Below are positions 1 through 5,912 of a stretch of 5,912 nt of DNA, piece after piece. A model generated the notes under the pieces. It was given only the letters and a program-made list of their open reading frames with translations, ran no database searches and was not told where the DNA came from. The translations under genes and the position numbers were made by a program. Each line of letters opens with the position of its first letter. Within the stretch, counting starts at the first letter, position 1. The stretch spans positions 1 to 5,912 of the forward strand of contig CAJAHZ010000395.1 in NCBI GenBank assembly GCA_903939665.1. The letters are read 5' to 3'. The stretch is from an uncultured Pseudomonadota bacterium (GTDB lineage: Bacteria; Pseudomonadota; Gammaproteobacteria; Burkholderiales; Rhodocyclaceae).

Positions 1-192
1 AATGCTACCTTGCTGAAGCTTTATGCGCTCTACAAGCAGGCGGTCGATGGCGATGTCGAGGGCAAGCGCCCCGGTTTTACCGATATGGTCGGCCGCGCAA
101 AATACGATGCCTGGGCAGCTGTGAAGGGAACGGCGAGCGACGAGGCGATGAGTCAGTACATCGCGTTGATCGAGGCGTTGAAGGCGGTTTGA
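1..192 (+). CDS. Acyl-CoA-binding protein (ACBP), 5'-truncated by window edge
   Basis: ACBPs are small cytosolic four-helix proteins that bind long-chain acyl-CoA thioesters and buffer or deliver them to lipid metabolism. The reading frame is open from base 1 and gives 63 residues before TGA. The family's usual length is about 85-90, so roughly the first 25 residues lie outside the window. The TTG at base 10 is an internal leucine codon, not a start. Visible landmarks are LYALYKQ (residues 7-13), the GKRPGF turn (21-26), AKYDAW (33-38), and QYI (52-54). By the family pattern, Y8, Y11, K12, K34 and Y53 of the fragment match the acyl-CoA contact residues known from bovine ACBP (Y28, Y31, K32, K54, Y73). 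The gene converges on the PHA-associated gene, 53 nt away. Family identity is secure; the specific physiological role in bacteria is not known from the sequence. Confidence 0.93.
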   Translation, partial: NATLLKLYALYKQAVDGDVEGKRPGFTDMVGRAKYDAWAAVKGTASDEAMSQYIALIEALKAV

Positions 193-202
193 GAGGCTGT
201 AG

Positions 203-245
203 CAAAAAAAATCAAAAACTTACAGCTGTGGCCCAAGGCCAGGCT
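203..245 (-). terminator. Candidate Rho-independent terminator of the protease–rsgA–PHA unit
   Basis: Read on the minus strand directly after the TGA at 246-248, AGC-c-TGGCC, loop TTG, then GGCCA-ca-GCT forms an imperfect stem at 224-245. The sequence GTAAG and then a T-rich run (TTTTTGATTTTTTTT, 205-219 region) follow. The inner 5-bp stem is perfect and the outer 3 bp are separated by a small internal loop. The T tract starts about 5 nt after the stem, so this is a moderate rather than ideal terminator. It faces only the minus strand: no T run follows in the ACBP direction. Confidence 0.45.
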
Positions 246-524
246 TCAGGCCGCAAAGTTCTCGTCAAAAAACTTGTGAACTTCGCGCTCGATGGCCGGC
301 TTGAGTGCCGAGAGCAGAAAACCGAGTTGAATTCTCAGGGCGACTTCTTCGCCGTCCAGCACCAGTTCGCCAGCCAGTCCCGAGCGCTTGAAGCGCAGCA
401 CGTCGCCGTCCCATAGGTACTTGAGGTCGAATTCTTCCTTGAGTTCGGCGGCCATGTGTTCGGCCGAGGCGCGGGCATCGGCCGGTGTTTTGCCGTGCTT
501 TCGACGGATGGTGATTTCGCTCAT
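246..524 (-). CDS. Polyhydroxyalkanoic acid system family protein (PHA_gran_rgn-like)
   Basis: A 92-residue protein resembling the small family annotated as polyhydroxyalkanoic acid system protein (PHA_gran_rgn, Pfam PF09650), found in proteobacteria that make PHA storage granules. Its biochemical role is not established. Features seen are a basic N-terminus (ITIRRKHGKT), an early helix-forming segment (residues about 14-32), the LKYLWDGDVLRFKRSG segment (34-49), and a C-terminal FLLSALKPAIEREVHKFFDE helix. There is no signal peptide or membrane segment. I chose the ATG at 522-524. The longer frame reaching 626 would overlap rsgA by 86 nt, and its extra 34 residues look like rsgA shadow. The gene starts 16 nt after the rsgA stop, so it is probably the last gene of that unit. 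The Shine-Dalgarno is weak (GAAAG about 10 nt upstream). Family call is from recognition; a PHA function is inferred. Confidence 0.8.
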   Translation of the reverse strand: MSEITIRRKHGKTPADARASAEHMAAELKEEFDLKYLWDGDVLRFKRSGLAGELVLDGEEVALRIQLGFLLSALKPAIEREVHKFFDENFAA

Positions 525-540
525 GAAGTGAACTTTCGTG

Positions 541-1416
541 TCAGCCGACTTCGGCGCAGAGTGAACGGAAAGCCGCGTAGCGGCGTTTGGCAATGGCGCC
601 GCTCTTGAGCGCGGCGTGTACCGCACAATCCGGCTCCCGGTCGTGGCGGCAGTTGCGGAAACGGCATTGGCCGCGCAAGGCGCGGAGCTCGGGAAATGCG
701 TGCTCGATGGCGTCGGGCGTGAGGTGGCGCAGGCCGAATTCCTGCAGGCCGGGCGAGTCGATCAGCGTCGAGTTGGCGTCGAGGCGATAGAGTGTTGCGT
801 GCGTTGTGGTGTGCTTGCCCGAGTCGAGCGCTTCGGAAATTTCGCGGGTGGGCGCGTTGGCTCCGGGAATCAGCGCGTTGGTCAGCGTCGATTTGCCCAT
901 GCCGGACTGCCCGACCAGCACGCTGGTGTGGCCGGCGAGGTGGGGGCGAAGCGCGTCGGCGGCGTTGGCATTGTCGTGCGCACAAAGCCGCAATACCGTG
1001 TAGCCCAGTTTTTCATACGGTGCGAGAGCGGTTGTTGCGTGTTCGATGCGCTCGGTGAGGTCGCATTTGTTGAGCACGATCAGCGCCTTCATGTCCTGAC
1101 ATTCGGCGGCGACGATGCAGCGCGTGATCAACTCATCGGAAAATGAGGGCTCAGTGGCGACGACGATGACGATCTGCGTGACGTTGGCGGCGATCAGTTT
1201 CTGTTTGAATTCGTTCGAGCGATAAAGCAGGGTGTCGCGTGGTGCGACCGAGTCGATGACGCCGCTGGCGTCCCCGCTGCGCAAGACGCTGACGTGATCG
1301 CCACAGGCCAGGTCGCTCTTCTTGCCGCGCGGGAAGCAGAGCAAGGTTCCGCCCTCCGTCAACTCGACCAGATATTGCCTGCCGTGTGCAGCGACGATGG
1401 TGCCTTGCAGTTTCAA
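541..1416 (-). CDS. rsgA: Ribosome small-subunit-dependent GTPase A (RsgA/YjeQ)
   Basis: RsgA binds the maturing 30S subunit and uses GTP hydrolysis to assist late assembly and release of factors such as RbfA; it acts in the cytosol. The 291-residue protein has the family layout: an N-terminal OB fold (about 1-65), a circularly permuted GTPase domain in the order G4-G1-G3, and a C-terminal zinc knuckle. Visible motifs are NKCD (116-119, G4), GQSGMGKS (169-176, G1/P-loop), the TTTH stretch (203-206, G2) and DSPG (220-223, G3). The likely zinc ligands are C251, C256, H258 and C264. The start is TTG (1414-1416): there is no in-frame ATG near the expected N-terminus, and KLQGTIVAAHGRQY matches where the family begins. 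It sits 5 nt after the protease stop codon with no strong Shine-Dalgarno, which suggests translational coupling. Length is normal for the family (about 290-350). Confidence 0.96.
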   Translation of the reverse strand: MKLQGTIVAAHGRQYLVELTEGGTLLCFPRGKKSDLACGDHVSVLRSGDASGVIDSVAPRDTLLYRSNEFKQKLIAANVTQIVIVVATEPSFSDELITRCIVAAECQDMKALIVLNKCDLTERIEHATTALAPYEKLGYTVLRLCAHDNANAADALRPHLAGHTSVLVGQSGMGKSTLTNALIPGANAPTREISEALDSGKHTTTHATLYRLDANSTLIDSPGLQEFGLRHLTPDAIEHAFPELRALRGQCRFRNCRHDREPDCAVHAALKSGAIAKRRYAAFRSLCAEVG

Positions 1417-1421
1417 GGGCT

Positions 1422-2672
1422 TCAGACGCCGTTCAGGCGCGCGATGCGCAGGGCTGCGGGCGGGTGTGAATCGTAGAAAAGCGAATGCAGCGGATCGGGC
1501 GTCAGTGTTGCGGCATTGTCTTCGTAAAGTTTCACCAGCGCTTGCACCAGGTCATTGGCCGAGGCGTGGGCTGCCGCGTAGCGGTCGGCTTCAAACTCGT
1601 TGCGGCGCGAGAGCAGGCTCATCAGCGGCGTCAGCAAAAAAGTGAAGACCGGCACGGCGAGGTAAAAAAGAATCAGCGCGAGCACCGTGTTCTGCCCGGG
1701 GTTGCCCATTTGTACGCCGAGCCCGTTAAAGAACCACGGGGCGTCGATCAGCTGGCCGAGTGCCGCGAGAAAGCCGAGCGACATGGCGAACAGCAGGACG
1801 ATGCGCTTGACCACGTGACGATGCTTGAAGTGGCCCAACTCATGCGCGAGAACGGCTTCGATTTCAGTCGGCTGCAGGCGACCGATCAGGGTGTCAAAGA
1901 AGACAATCCGCTTGGTCTTGCCGAAGCCGGTGAAATAGGCGTTACCGTGGCTGGAGCGTTTCGATCCGTCCATGATGAAGAGCCCCGAGCTGGCGAAGCC
2001 GCAGCGCGCCAGCAGGGCTTCGATGCGCGCCTTGAGGGGCGCGTCGTCAAGCGGCGCGAATTTGTTGAAAAGCGGCGCGATCCAGGTCGGGTAGATGAAA
2101 AGGATCAGCAGGTTGAAAACGCACCAGAAAAGCCATACGTAAAGCCACCACAGATTGCCCATCCGGGCCATCAGCCAGAGCACGGCAAGCAGTACTGGCG
2201 TGCCGATGGCGGCACCGAGGGCGGTTTGCTTGACGAGGTCGGCGAAAAACAGTTTGAGCGTCATGCGGTTGAAGCCGAATTTTTCTTCAATGACGAACTG
2301 TCGATAGAGCGACAGCGGTAGATCAAGGAGGCTGGAAATAGCCATCAGGCTGAAAATCAGCGCAACGCCATAAGCGAGGCCGTCGATGCGCGGGCTCCAG
2401 AAATCATGCAGCGCCTGCAAGCCGCCGCCGAAGGTGAGTGCGAGCAGGAGTGCGACCTCTACGGCAAGCCCCATGCGGCCAAAACGGCTGCGCGCCGCCG
2501 CATAGTCGGCGGCTTTCTGATGCGCGGCCAGCTCGACGCGACCGGCAAATTGCGCAGGTACCGCTGCGCGGTGCGCCAGTACGTGAGCGATCTGGCGTTG
2601 CGACAGCCATAAACGGAGGCCGACCATCAGTGCCAGGGCGAGGAGAAAGGCGAGAGAAAAAGTATTGGTCAT
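1422..2672 (-). CDS. M48 family membrane metalloprotease, Ste24/CaaX-protease type
   Basis: An integral-membrane zinc endopeptidase of the Ste24 branch of M48, related to the eukaryotic CAAX prenyl protease. The bacterial substrates are unknown and probably involve membrane-protein quality control. The 416-residue product starts with a membrane helix (about 5-22). An M48 N-terminal domain follows, with helices near 70-85, 98-118, 150-170 and 173-197 and the typical SLYRQFVIEEKFGFN segment (121-135). The catalytic core holds NAYFTGFG (244-251), HELGH (277-281; H277/H281 zinc ligands, E278 catalytic) and NEFEAD (358-363), where E359 is the expected third zinc ligand. Two more helices lie near 290-306 and 329-353. 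I chose the ATG at 2670-2672. The frame is open to 2744, but that extension would overlap orn and precedes the hydrophobic start typical of the family. It leads the unit with rsgA. It is not classical HtpX, which is shorter (about 290 residues). Confidence 0.93.
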   Translation of the reverse strand: MTNTFSLAFLLALALMVGLRLWLSQRQIAHVLAHRAAVPAQFAGRVELAAHQKAADYAAARSRFGRMGLAVEVALLLALTFGGGLQALHDFWSPRIDGLAYGVALIFSLMAISSLLDLPLSLYRQFVIEEKFGFNRMTLKLFFADLVKQTALGAAIGTPVLLAVLWLMARMGNLWWLYVWLFWCVFNLLILFIYPTWIAPLFNKFAPLDDAPLKARIEALLARCGFASSGLFIMDGSKRSSHGNAYFTGFGKTKRIVFFDTLIGRLQPTEIEAVLAHELGHFKHRHVVKRIVLLFAMSLGFLAALGQLIDAPWFFNGLGVQMGNPGQNTVLALILFYLAVPVFTFLLTPLMSLLSRRNEFEADRYAAAHASANDLVQALVKLYEDNAATLTPDPLHSLFYDSHPPAALRIARLNGV

Positions 2673-2723
2673 GCAGTTGGGAGAAATGCTGTGAGAAAAT
2701 GGCGGTTTAGTGAGTTCGGACAG

Positions 2724-2729
2724 ATTATA
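2724..2729 (-). promoter_or_regulatory. Candidate -10 box for the protease–rsgA–PHA unit
   Basis: The minus strand reads a perfect TATAAT here, which would place a transcription start near 2717 and leave a leader of about 45 nt before the protease ATG. No good -35 box is visible at 16-18 nt spacing (the sequence there is AGGTAA/GAGGTA-like), so the promoter is either weak, activator-dependent or fortuitous. The box's edge overlaps the A of the orn start codon on the other strand. Confidence 0.4.
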
Positions 2730-3274
2730 TGGCACAAGACGCAAATTACCTCGTTTGGCTGGACATGGAGATGACCGGACTTGAACCCGAGCGTGAGCGC
2801 ATCATCGAACTGGCGATGGTTGTTACCGATAGCAATCTGGTGACGATTGCCGAATCACCGGTATGGGTTGTGCATCAGTCCGATGCGCAACTCGATGCGA
2901 TGGATGACTGGAACAAGAATACGCATGGCCGCTCCGGCCTGATCGGGCGGGTCAAGGCGTCGGTGCTTGATGAGGCTGCGGTTGAGGCGGCGGCGCTGGC
3001 TTTCGTCAAGGAATATCTCCCCGAGCGTGCCAGCCCGATGTGTGGCAACTCGATTGGTCAGGATCGCCGCTTCATGGTGCGCTATATGCCGCAACTCGAA
3101 GCGTGGTTCCACTATCGCAACCTCGATGTCAGCACGCTCAAGGAATTGTGCAAGCGCTGGAAGCCGGAAGTGGCGAAGGGGTTTGTGAAGAAGGCCGATC
3201 ATACGGCGATGGCCGATATTCGTGAGTCGATTGAAGAACTCAAGTATTACCGCGAACACTTCATCAAGCTGTAA
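2729..3274 (+). CDS. orn: Oligoribonuclease (Orn), DEDDh 3'-5' exoribonuclease
   Basis: Orn degrades the 2-5-nt RNAs (mainly dinucleotides, including pGpG from c-di-GMP breakdown) left by other RNases. It is a cytosolic homodimer. The 181-residue protein has normal family length and keeps every catalytic residue of the DEDDh fold: D12 and E14 in [10 protein letters not shown]112 in NSIGQDRRF, and H158 and D163 in the HTAMAD motif. These positions equal those of the E. coli enzyme. The start ATG gives the usual short MxxxxNYLVWLD opening. No convincing Shine-Dalgarno or promoter was found upstream; the 56-nt gap to the divergent protease gene must hold the control signals unless they lie inside that gene. 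The gene converges on the glycosyltransferase gene with a 20-nt gap. Confidence 0.98.
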   Translation: MAQDANYLVWLDMEMTGLEPERERIIELAMVVTDSNLVTIAESPVWVVHQSDAQLDAMDDWNKNTHGRSGLIGRVKASVLDEAAVEAAALAFVKEYLPERASPMCGNSIGQDRRFMVRYMPQLEAWFHYRNLDVSTLKELCKRWKPEVAKGFVKKADHTAMADIRESIEELKYYREHFIKL

Positions 3275-3286
3275 GCCCTGGCGCTT

Positions 3287-3317
3287 GGGGGGGCTCAGTC
3301 CGGCGCCCCCGCGCCGG
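3287..3317. other. GC-rich inverted repeats at convergent orn / glycosyltransferase 3' ends
   Basis: A run of seven G (3287-3293) is followed by a perfect 7-bp inverted repeat, CCGGCGC-CCCC-GCGCCGG (3300-3317). A competing fold pairs GGGGGC (3289-3294) with GCCCCC (3305-3310). Both folds span the 3' end of the glycosyltransferase frame. No adjacent T tract exists on either strand, so this is not a standard Rho-independent terminator. It may still block converging transcription or protect mRNA 3' ends, but that is inference. Confidence 0.4.
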
Positions 3318-4986
3318 CAGCGGATTGTGCGATTTTCTTGTCCGCTTTCGCATCTCGCCGGTAGAGGCGGAATTTTTCATTGTCGCGACGATCAAGAGGT
3401 CGTCCGTTCTCCCATATTTTTTTCCATCCGGCCCTAACGACTGCATTGGCTTCACGAGACGATCCGTGGATCAACACCCAGTCGCAATCTTTTCCGGCAG
3501 CGCTTTTTAGCGGGACGGTGCGTAGCCCGTTGAAGTAGTCGAGGGAGGCAAGAGCAGCATCGCCCAGGTTTGCGTTGGCGATGCAGCCGTGTTTGGCGCC
3601 GAGCGCTCCGCTCAGGGACGCCGACAGGGGGCGATAGGTTTTTCCGTAGTCGATCCATGGCATCCAGAGCGTGGCAACGAGCAGCCAGAACAGAGTCAGG
3701 CCGGCCATCCAGTGCATGATTCCACGCATCGGCGAACGCGGACTGGTGGCAATCAGCCAGCACCATGTTAACGTCATCAGCAGGGCGAAGGCGGCGTTGA
3801 CGGCACTGAAGTGGCCGACAAATCCGGGCTCAATACGCACGATCTGTCGCGCAAGTCGTTCCGGCCAGCCGAATACCATCGCGCTCCAGATCAGCCAGGC
3901 CAGTCCGGCAAATGCCGTGAAGGTGATCATGCCGAACCAGTCGAATGCGTTTGCCGCGCCGCGTCGCAAAGAGGTAATGCCAGGGACCGCGAGCAGGACG
4001 AGAGGGGGCAGCAGCATCAATGCCGGTGCGCTGCGGGCATCAAGGCTGAGACCCAGGACGATGAGCGTCGCGGTGAAAGAGAAGATCGGCCAGGCGAGCG
4101 GCAGCGTGCGCAAAATGCGGCGTTTTGCCCATAAGGCCCAGCCGGCTAGCGGCAGTGCCGGCCAGGCATACCATGGCAGCAGGGTGAGGTAGTGCTGGAT
4201 ATTGTTCAGGAGCGGCGTGGTCGTGCCCAGTTGATCGAGTTCGCTCTGCCAGAAAGCGGCAAAAAATTGTGGCGCTTTTGCGAGCAGAAGCAATAGCCAC
4301 AGGCCGCCGATCGAGGCGGCGAGAAGTAACGAACCAAGCAGCATCAGGGCAGCGCGTTTGCGGTTTTCGTTACGCCACAGCATGAATGCGGCAATCGGCA
4401 GCAAAGCCAGCATGGGGGCGAGCCCGTTGGCGAGGAAGCCGAGGCCAAGGGCCAGGCCGAAGATTGCAGCGCCTTTTGCCGGTTGCCGACCGAGCAGGGA
4501 CAGCCCCCAGTAGGCAGCGGTATGTGCGGTCAGCGCCGCAAGCATCGGCTGCGCTTCGTGCGCGTGGAAAAGGAAGCCGATACTTCCGGCCAGAATCAGG
4601 GGGGCTGCTGCGGCATGCCCGCGACCGTGCAATTCGCGCGCGGCGAGCAGAATGAAACTGAGCGCCAGTAGGGTGAATATTCCGCTGGCCAGACGTGCGG
4701 CGTCATGGAGCGGCAGAAGCCAGGAGAACAAGTGGGCGCAGGCAGCGGCGATCCAGTAGTAAAGGGGGGCGTCAGCGTAGGGGCGGCCGGCGATACTGGT
4801 GCTCAGCCAGTTGCCATTCGTTACGATGTCATAGACGACGCCGATCGTGATGGCGTCATCGTTTTTCCATGGGTCGTGGCCGGTCAGACCGGTGAAAATG
4901 TAGAGGGCGAGCAGAATCGCCAGCGCCCAGCCACTGGGTGGAAGGGCAAGTCCCTTTGAAAATGTGGTCTCTCGCGGTACGGGCAT
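3295..4986 (-). CDS. ArnT/PMT-like polyprenyl-phosphate-sugar glycosyltransferase (GT39-type, GT-C fold)
   Basis: A 563-residue polytopic inner-membrane protein of the dolichyl-phosphate-mannose mannosyltransferase/ArnT superfamily. Members move a sugar from an undecaprenyl-phosphate carrier to lipid A, protein or another acceptor on the periplasmic face; the sugar and acceptor here are unknown. The first membrane helix (about 19-36) is followed by an acidic first loop, HDPWKNDD (37-44), whose D43/D44 match the place of the catalytic acidic residues of GT-C enzymes. GRPYADAPLYYW (67-78) resembles the family's conserved loop. About ten further hydrophobic stretches extend to about 445. The polar tail (446-563) looks like a small periplasmic domain with C468 and C501 as a possible disulfide, and a Lys/Ala-rich end. 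The start ATG (4984-4986) is 37 nt after the rpmE terminator, with no clear Shine-Dalgarno or promoter. No sugar-pathway genes flank it, so calling it arnT would be unsafe. Confidence 0.87.
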   Translation of the reverse strand: MPVPRETTFSKGLALPPSGWALAILLALYIFTGLTGHDPWKNDDAITIGVVYDIVTNGNWLSTSIAGRPYADAPLYYWIAAACAHLFSWLLPLHDAARLASGIFTLLALSFILLAARELHGRGHAAAAPLILAGSIGFLFHAHEAQPMLAALTAHTAAYWGLSLLGRQPAKGAAIFGLALGLGFLANGLAPMLALLPIAAFMLWRNENRKRAALMLLGSLLLAASIGGLWLLLLLAKAPQFFAAFWQSELDQLGTTTPLLNNIQHYLTLLPWYAWPALPLAGWALWAKRRILRTLPLAWPIFSFTATLIVLGLSLDARSAPALMLLPPLVLLAVPGITSLRRGAANAFDWFGMITFTAFAGLAWLIWSAMVFGWPERLARQIVRIEPGFVGHFSAVNAAFALLMTLTWCWLIATSPRSPMRGIMHWMAGLTLFWLLVATLWMPWIDYGKTYRPLSASLSGALGAKHGCIANANLGDAALASLDYFNGLRTVPLKSAAGKDCDWVLIHGSSREANAVVRAGWKKIWENGRPLDRRDNEKFRLYRRDAKADKKIAQSAAGAGAPD

Positions 4987-5023
4987 CGCCGGATGTTTTT
5001 TAAGGAGCTTTTTCGTCGGTTGA

Positions 5024-5059
5024 AACAGAAAAGGCAGCCACCGGGCTGCCTTTTCTGTT
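5024..5059. terminator. Strong Rho-independent terminator after rpmE (potentially bidirectional)
   Basis: A perfect 15-bp inverted repeat: AACAGAAAAGGCAGC (5024-5038) with GCTGCCTTTTCTGTT (5045-5059). A C-G pair can extend it and close a 4-nt loop. The A-rich and T-rich flanks give a U-rich tail in both directions. It begins 26 nt after the rpmE stop codon and is the natural end of the rpmE transcript. No gene points at it from the left, so the + orientation probably has no use. Confidence 0.9.
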
Positions 5060-5085
5060 GAGTCCGCTGGAACTCGGTTGCCGGT

Positions 5086-5304
5086 TTAGGCCGACGTTTT
5101 GTGCATCGAACCGTATTTCTGGTTGAACTTCTCGACGCGACCCGCCGTGTCGATGATCTTCTGCTTGCCGGTGTAGAACGGATGGCAGGCAGCGCAGACT
5201 TCGACATGCAGTGGCTTCTTCATTGTCGACTTGGTCGAGAAGGTGTTGCCGCACGAGCAGGTCACGGCGAGGTCGTTGTATTCTGGATGGATGGTGGGCT
5301 TCAT
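5086..5304 (-). CDS. rpmE: 50S ribosomal protein L31, zinc-binding type A
   Basis: L31 is a small protein of the large ribosomal subunit that forms an intersubunit bridge (B1b) at the central protuberance. The 72-residue product shows the opening [12 protein letters not shown] and the zinc-type cysteines C16, C18, C37 and C40 (CSC and CAAC), so it is the C+ form rather than the zinc-independent YkgM/type B paralogue. HPFYTGKQ (41-48) and the EKFNQKYG segment (58-65) are family landmarks. The ATG at 5302-5304 is preceded by AGGA (5315-5318) at 10-nt spacing, a reasonable Shine-Dalgarno. Neighbours: rho lies directly upstream on the same strand with a 112-nt gap holding a separate promoter and a hairpin, and a strong terminator follows. 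A rho–rpmE pair is common in betaproteobacteria. Confidence 0.98.
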   Translation of the reverse strand: MKPTIHPEYNDLAVTCSCGNTFSTKSTMKKPLHVEVCAACHPFYTGKQKIIDTAGRVEKFNQKYGSMHKTSA

Positions 5305-5330
5305 TTCGTGCTTTTCCTGTAGGTCAAATC

Positions 5331-5351
5331 AGCCGGCGGTTGTGACCGGCT
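5331..5351 (-). promoter_or_regulatory. Hairpin in the rpmE 5' leader
   Basis: On the minus strand AGCCGG (5346-5351) pairs with CCGGCT (5331-5336), closing a 9-nt loop. An alternative register pairs AGCC/GGCT plus GGT/ACC. It lies between the predicted transcription start (about 5359) and the Shine-Dalgarno (5315-5318), so it belongs to the rpmE leader and is poorly placed as a rho terminator; no proper U tract follows. Autoregulatory L31 leaders are described in other bacterial groups, so a control role is possible but unproved. Confidence 0.45.
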
Positions 5352-5365
5352 CCGTAAAACGCGCA

Positions 5366-5394
5366 ATTATCCTTGATTCTTCTGGATTTTGCAA
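5366..5394 (-). promoter_or_regulatory. Sigma-70-type promoter of rpmE
   Basis: On the minus strand, TTGCAA (5389-5394; 4 of 6 to the -35 consensus) and GATAAT (5366-5371; 5 of 6 to the -10 consensus) are separated by exactly 17 nt. The predicted start near 5359 gives a leader of about 55 nt. It lies 22 nt after the rho stop codon, so rpmE can be transcribed independently of rho. Confidence 0.72.
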
Positions 5395-5416
5395 TCGGCG
5401 ATCGGTGTCTGGCTGC

Positions 5417-5912
<496 letters not shown>

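Noticed and set aside
200..225. A CTGTA/TACAG inverted repeat flanking the A-rich tract after the ACBP gene.
   Set aside because: Only 5 bp with a long A-rich loop; the tract is better explained as the U tail of the minus-strand terminator.
525..626. A 34-residue N-terminal extension of the PHA-associated protein.
   Set aside because: It overlaps the end of rsgA in another frame and is unlike the family's start; MSEITIRRKHGKT is the natural N-terminus.
616..1146. A 176-codon + strand frame and a 154-codon minus-strand frame (521-985) over rsgA.
   Set aside because: Both are alternative-frame shadows of rsgA; neither resembles a known family, and rsgA motifs are continuous across the region.
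1485..2321. A 278-codon open frame on the + strand opposite the Ste24-like protease gene.
   Set aside because: It lies wholly antisense to a clearly coding gene with intact motifs, its product is a low-complexity Arg/Glu/Gln-rich shadow, and long antisense frames are expected at this GC content.
2673..2744. A 24-residue N-terminal extension of the protease.
   Set aside because: It would overlap the first codons of orn and the candidate -10 box; the ATG at 2672 directly precedes the expected first membrane helix.
5000..5010. A strong Shine-Dalgarno-like AAGGAG on the + strand near 5002-5007.
   Set aside because: No credible + strand gene follows at the right distance; the genes here are on the minus strand.
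5331..5351. Reading the hairpin as the intrinsic terminator of rho.
   Set aside because: It lies downstream of the predicted rpmE transcription start and has no proper U tract after it, so a leader position fits better.

Overview
The window is a compact, GC-rich (roughly 60% by eye) stretch of bacterial chromosome holding eight genes, almost all housekeeping. The protein sequences, and the order rho–rpmE with orn divergent from a Ste24-like protease and rsgA, suggest a betaproteobacterium. The polyhydroxyalkanoate-associated protein and the bacterial acyl-CoA-binding protein make Rhodocyclales (Dechloromonas/Azonexus-like) my best guess. That placement is inferred from recognition, not from a search.

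Layout from left to right. The 3' part of an acyl-CoA-binding protein gene (+ strand) runs in from the left edge. It converges on a three-gene minus-strand unit, transcribed from right to left: an M48/Ste24-type membrane metalloprotease, the ribosome-assembly GTPase rsgA, and a small PHA-system protein. The gaps in this unit are 5 and 16 nt. It has a candidate promoter (TATAAT at 2724-2729) and a candidate terminator (203-245). Oligoribonuclease (orn) is divergent from it on the + strand. Orn converges on an ArnT/PMT-like membrane glycosyltransferase (minus strand) with only 20 nt between the stop codons. Upstream of the glycosyltransferase a perfect 15-bp-stem terminator closes the rpmE unit. 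rpmE encodes the zinc-type ribosomal protein L31 and has its own well-formed promoter and a 5' leader hairpin. The 3' part of rho runs off the right edge.

The common theme is RNA and ribosome metabolism: Rho terminates transcription, L31 and RsgA belong to the ribosome and its maturation, and Orn finishes RNA decay. Around this sit envelope functions (protease, glycosyltransferase) and lipid/storage functions (acyl-CoA-binding protein, PHA-associated protein).

I found no mobile element, CRISPR array, tRNA or rRNA, and no sign of an undescribed multi-gene system. The most useful second-look items are the rpmE leader hairpin, the promoter -10 box lying across the orn start codon, and the glycosyltransferase gene with no evident promoter behind a strong terminator.
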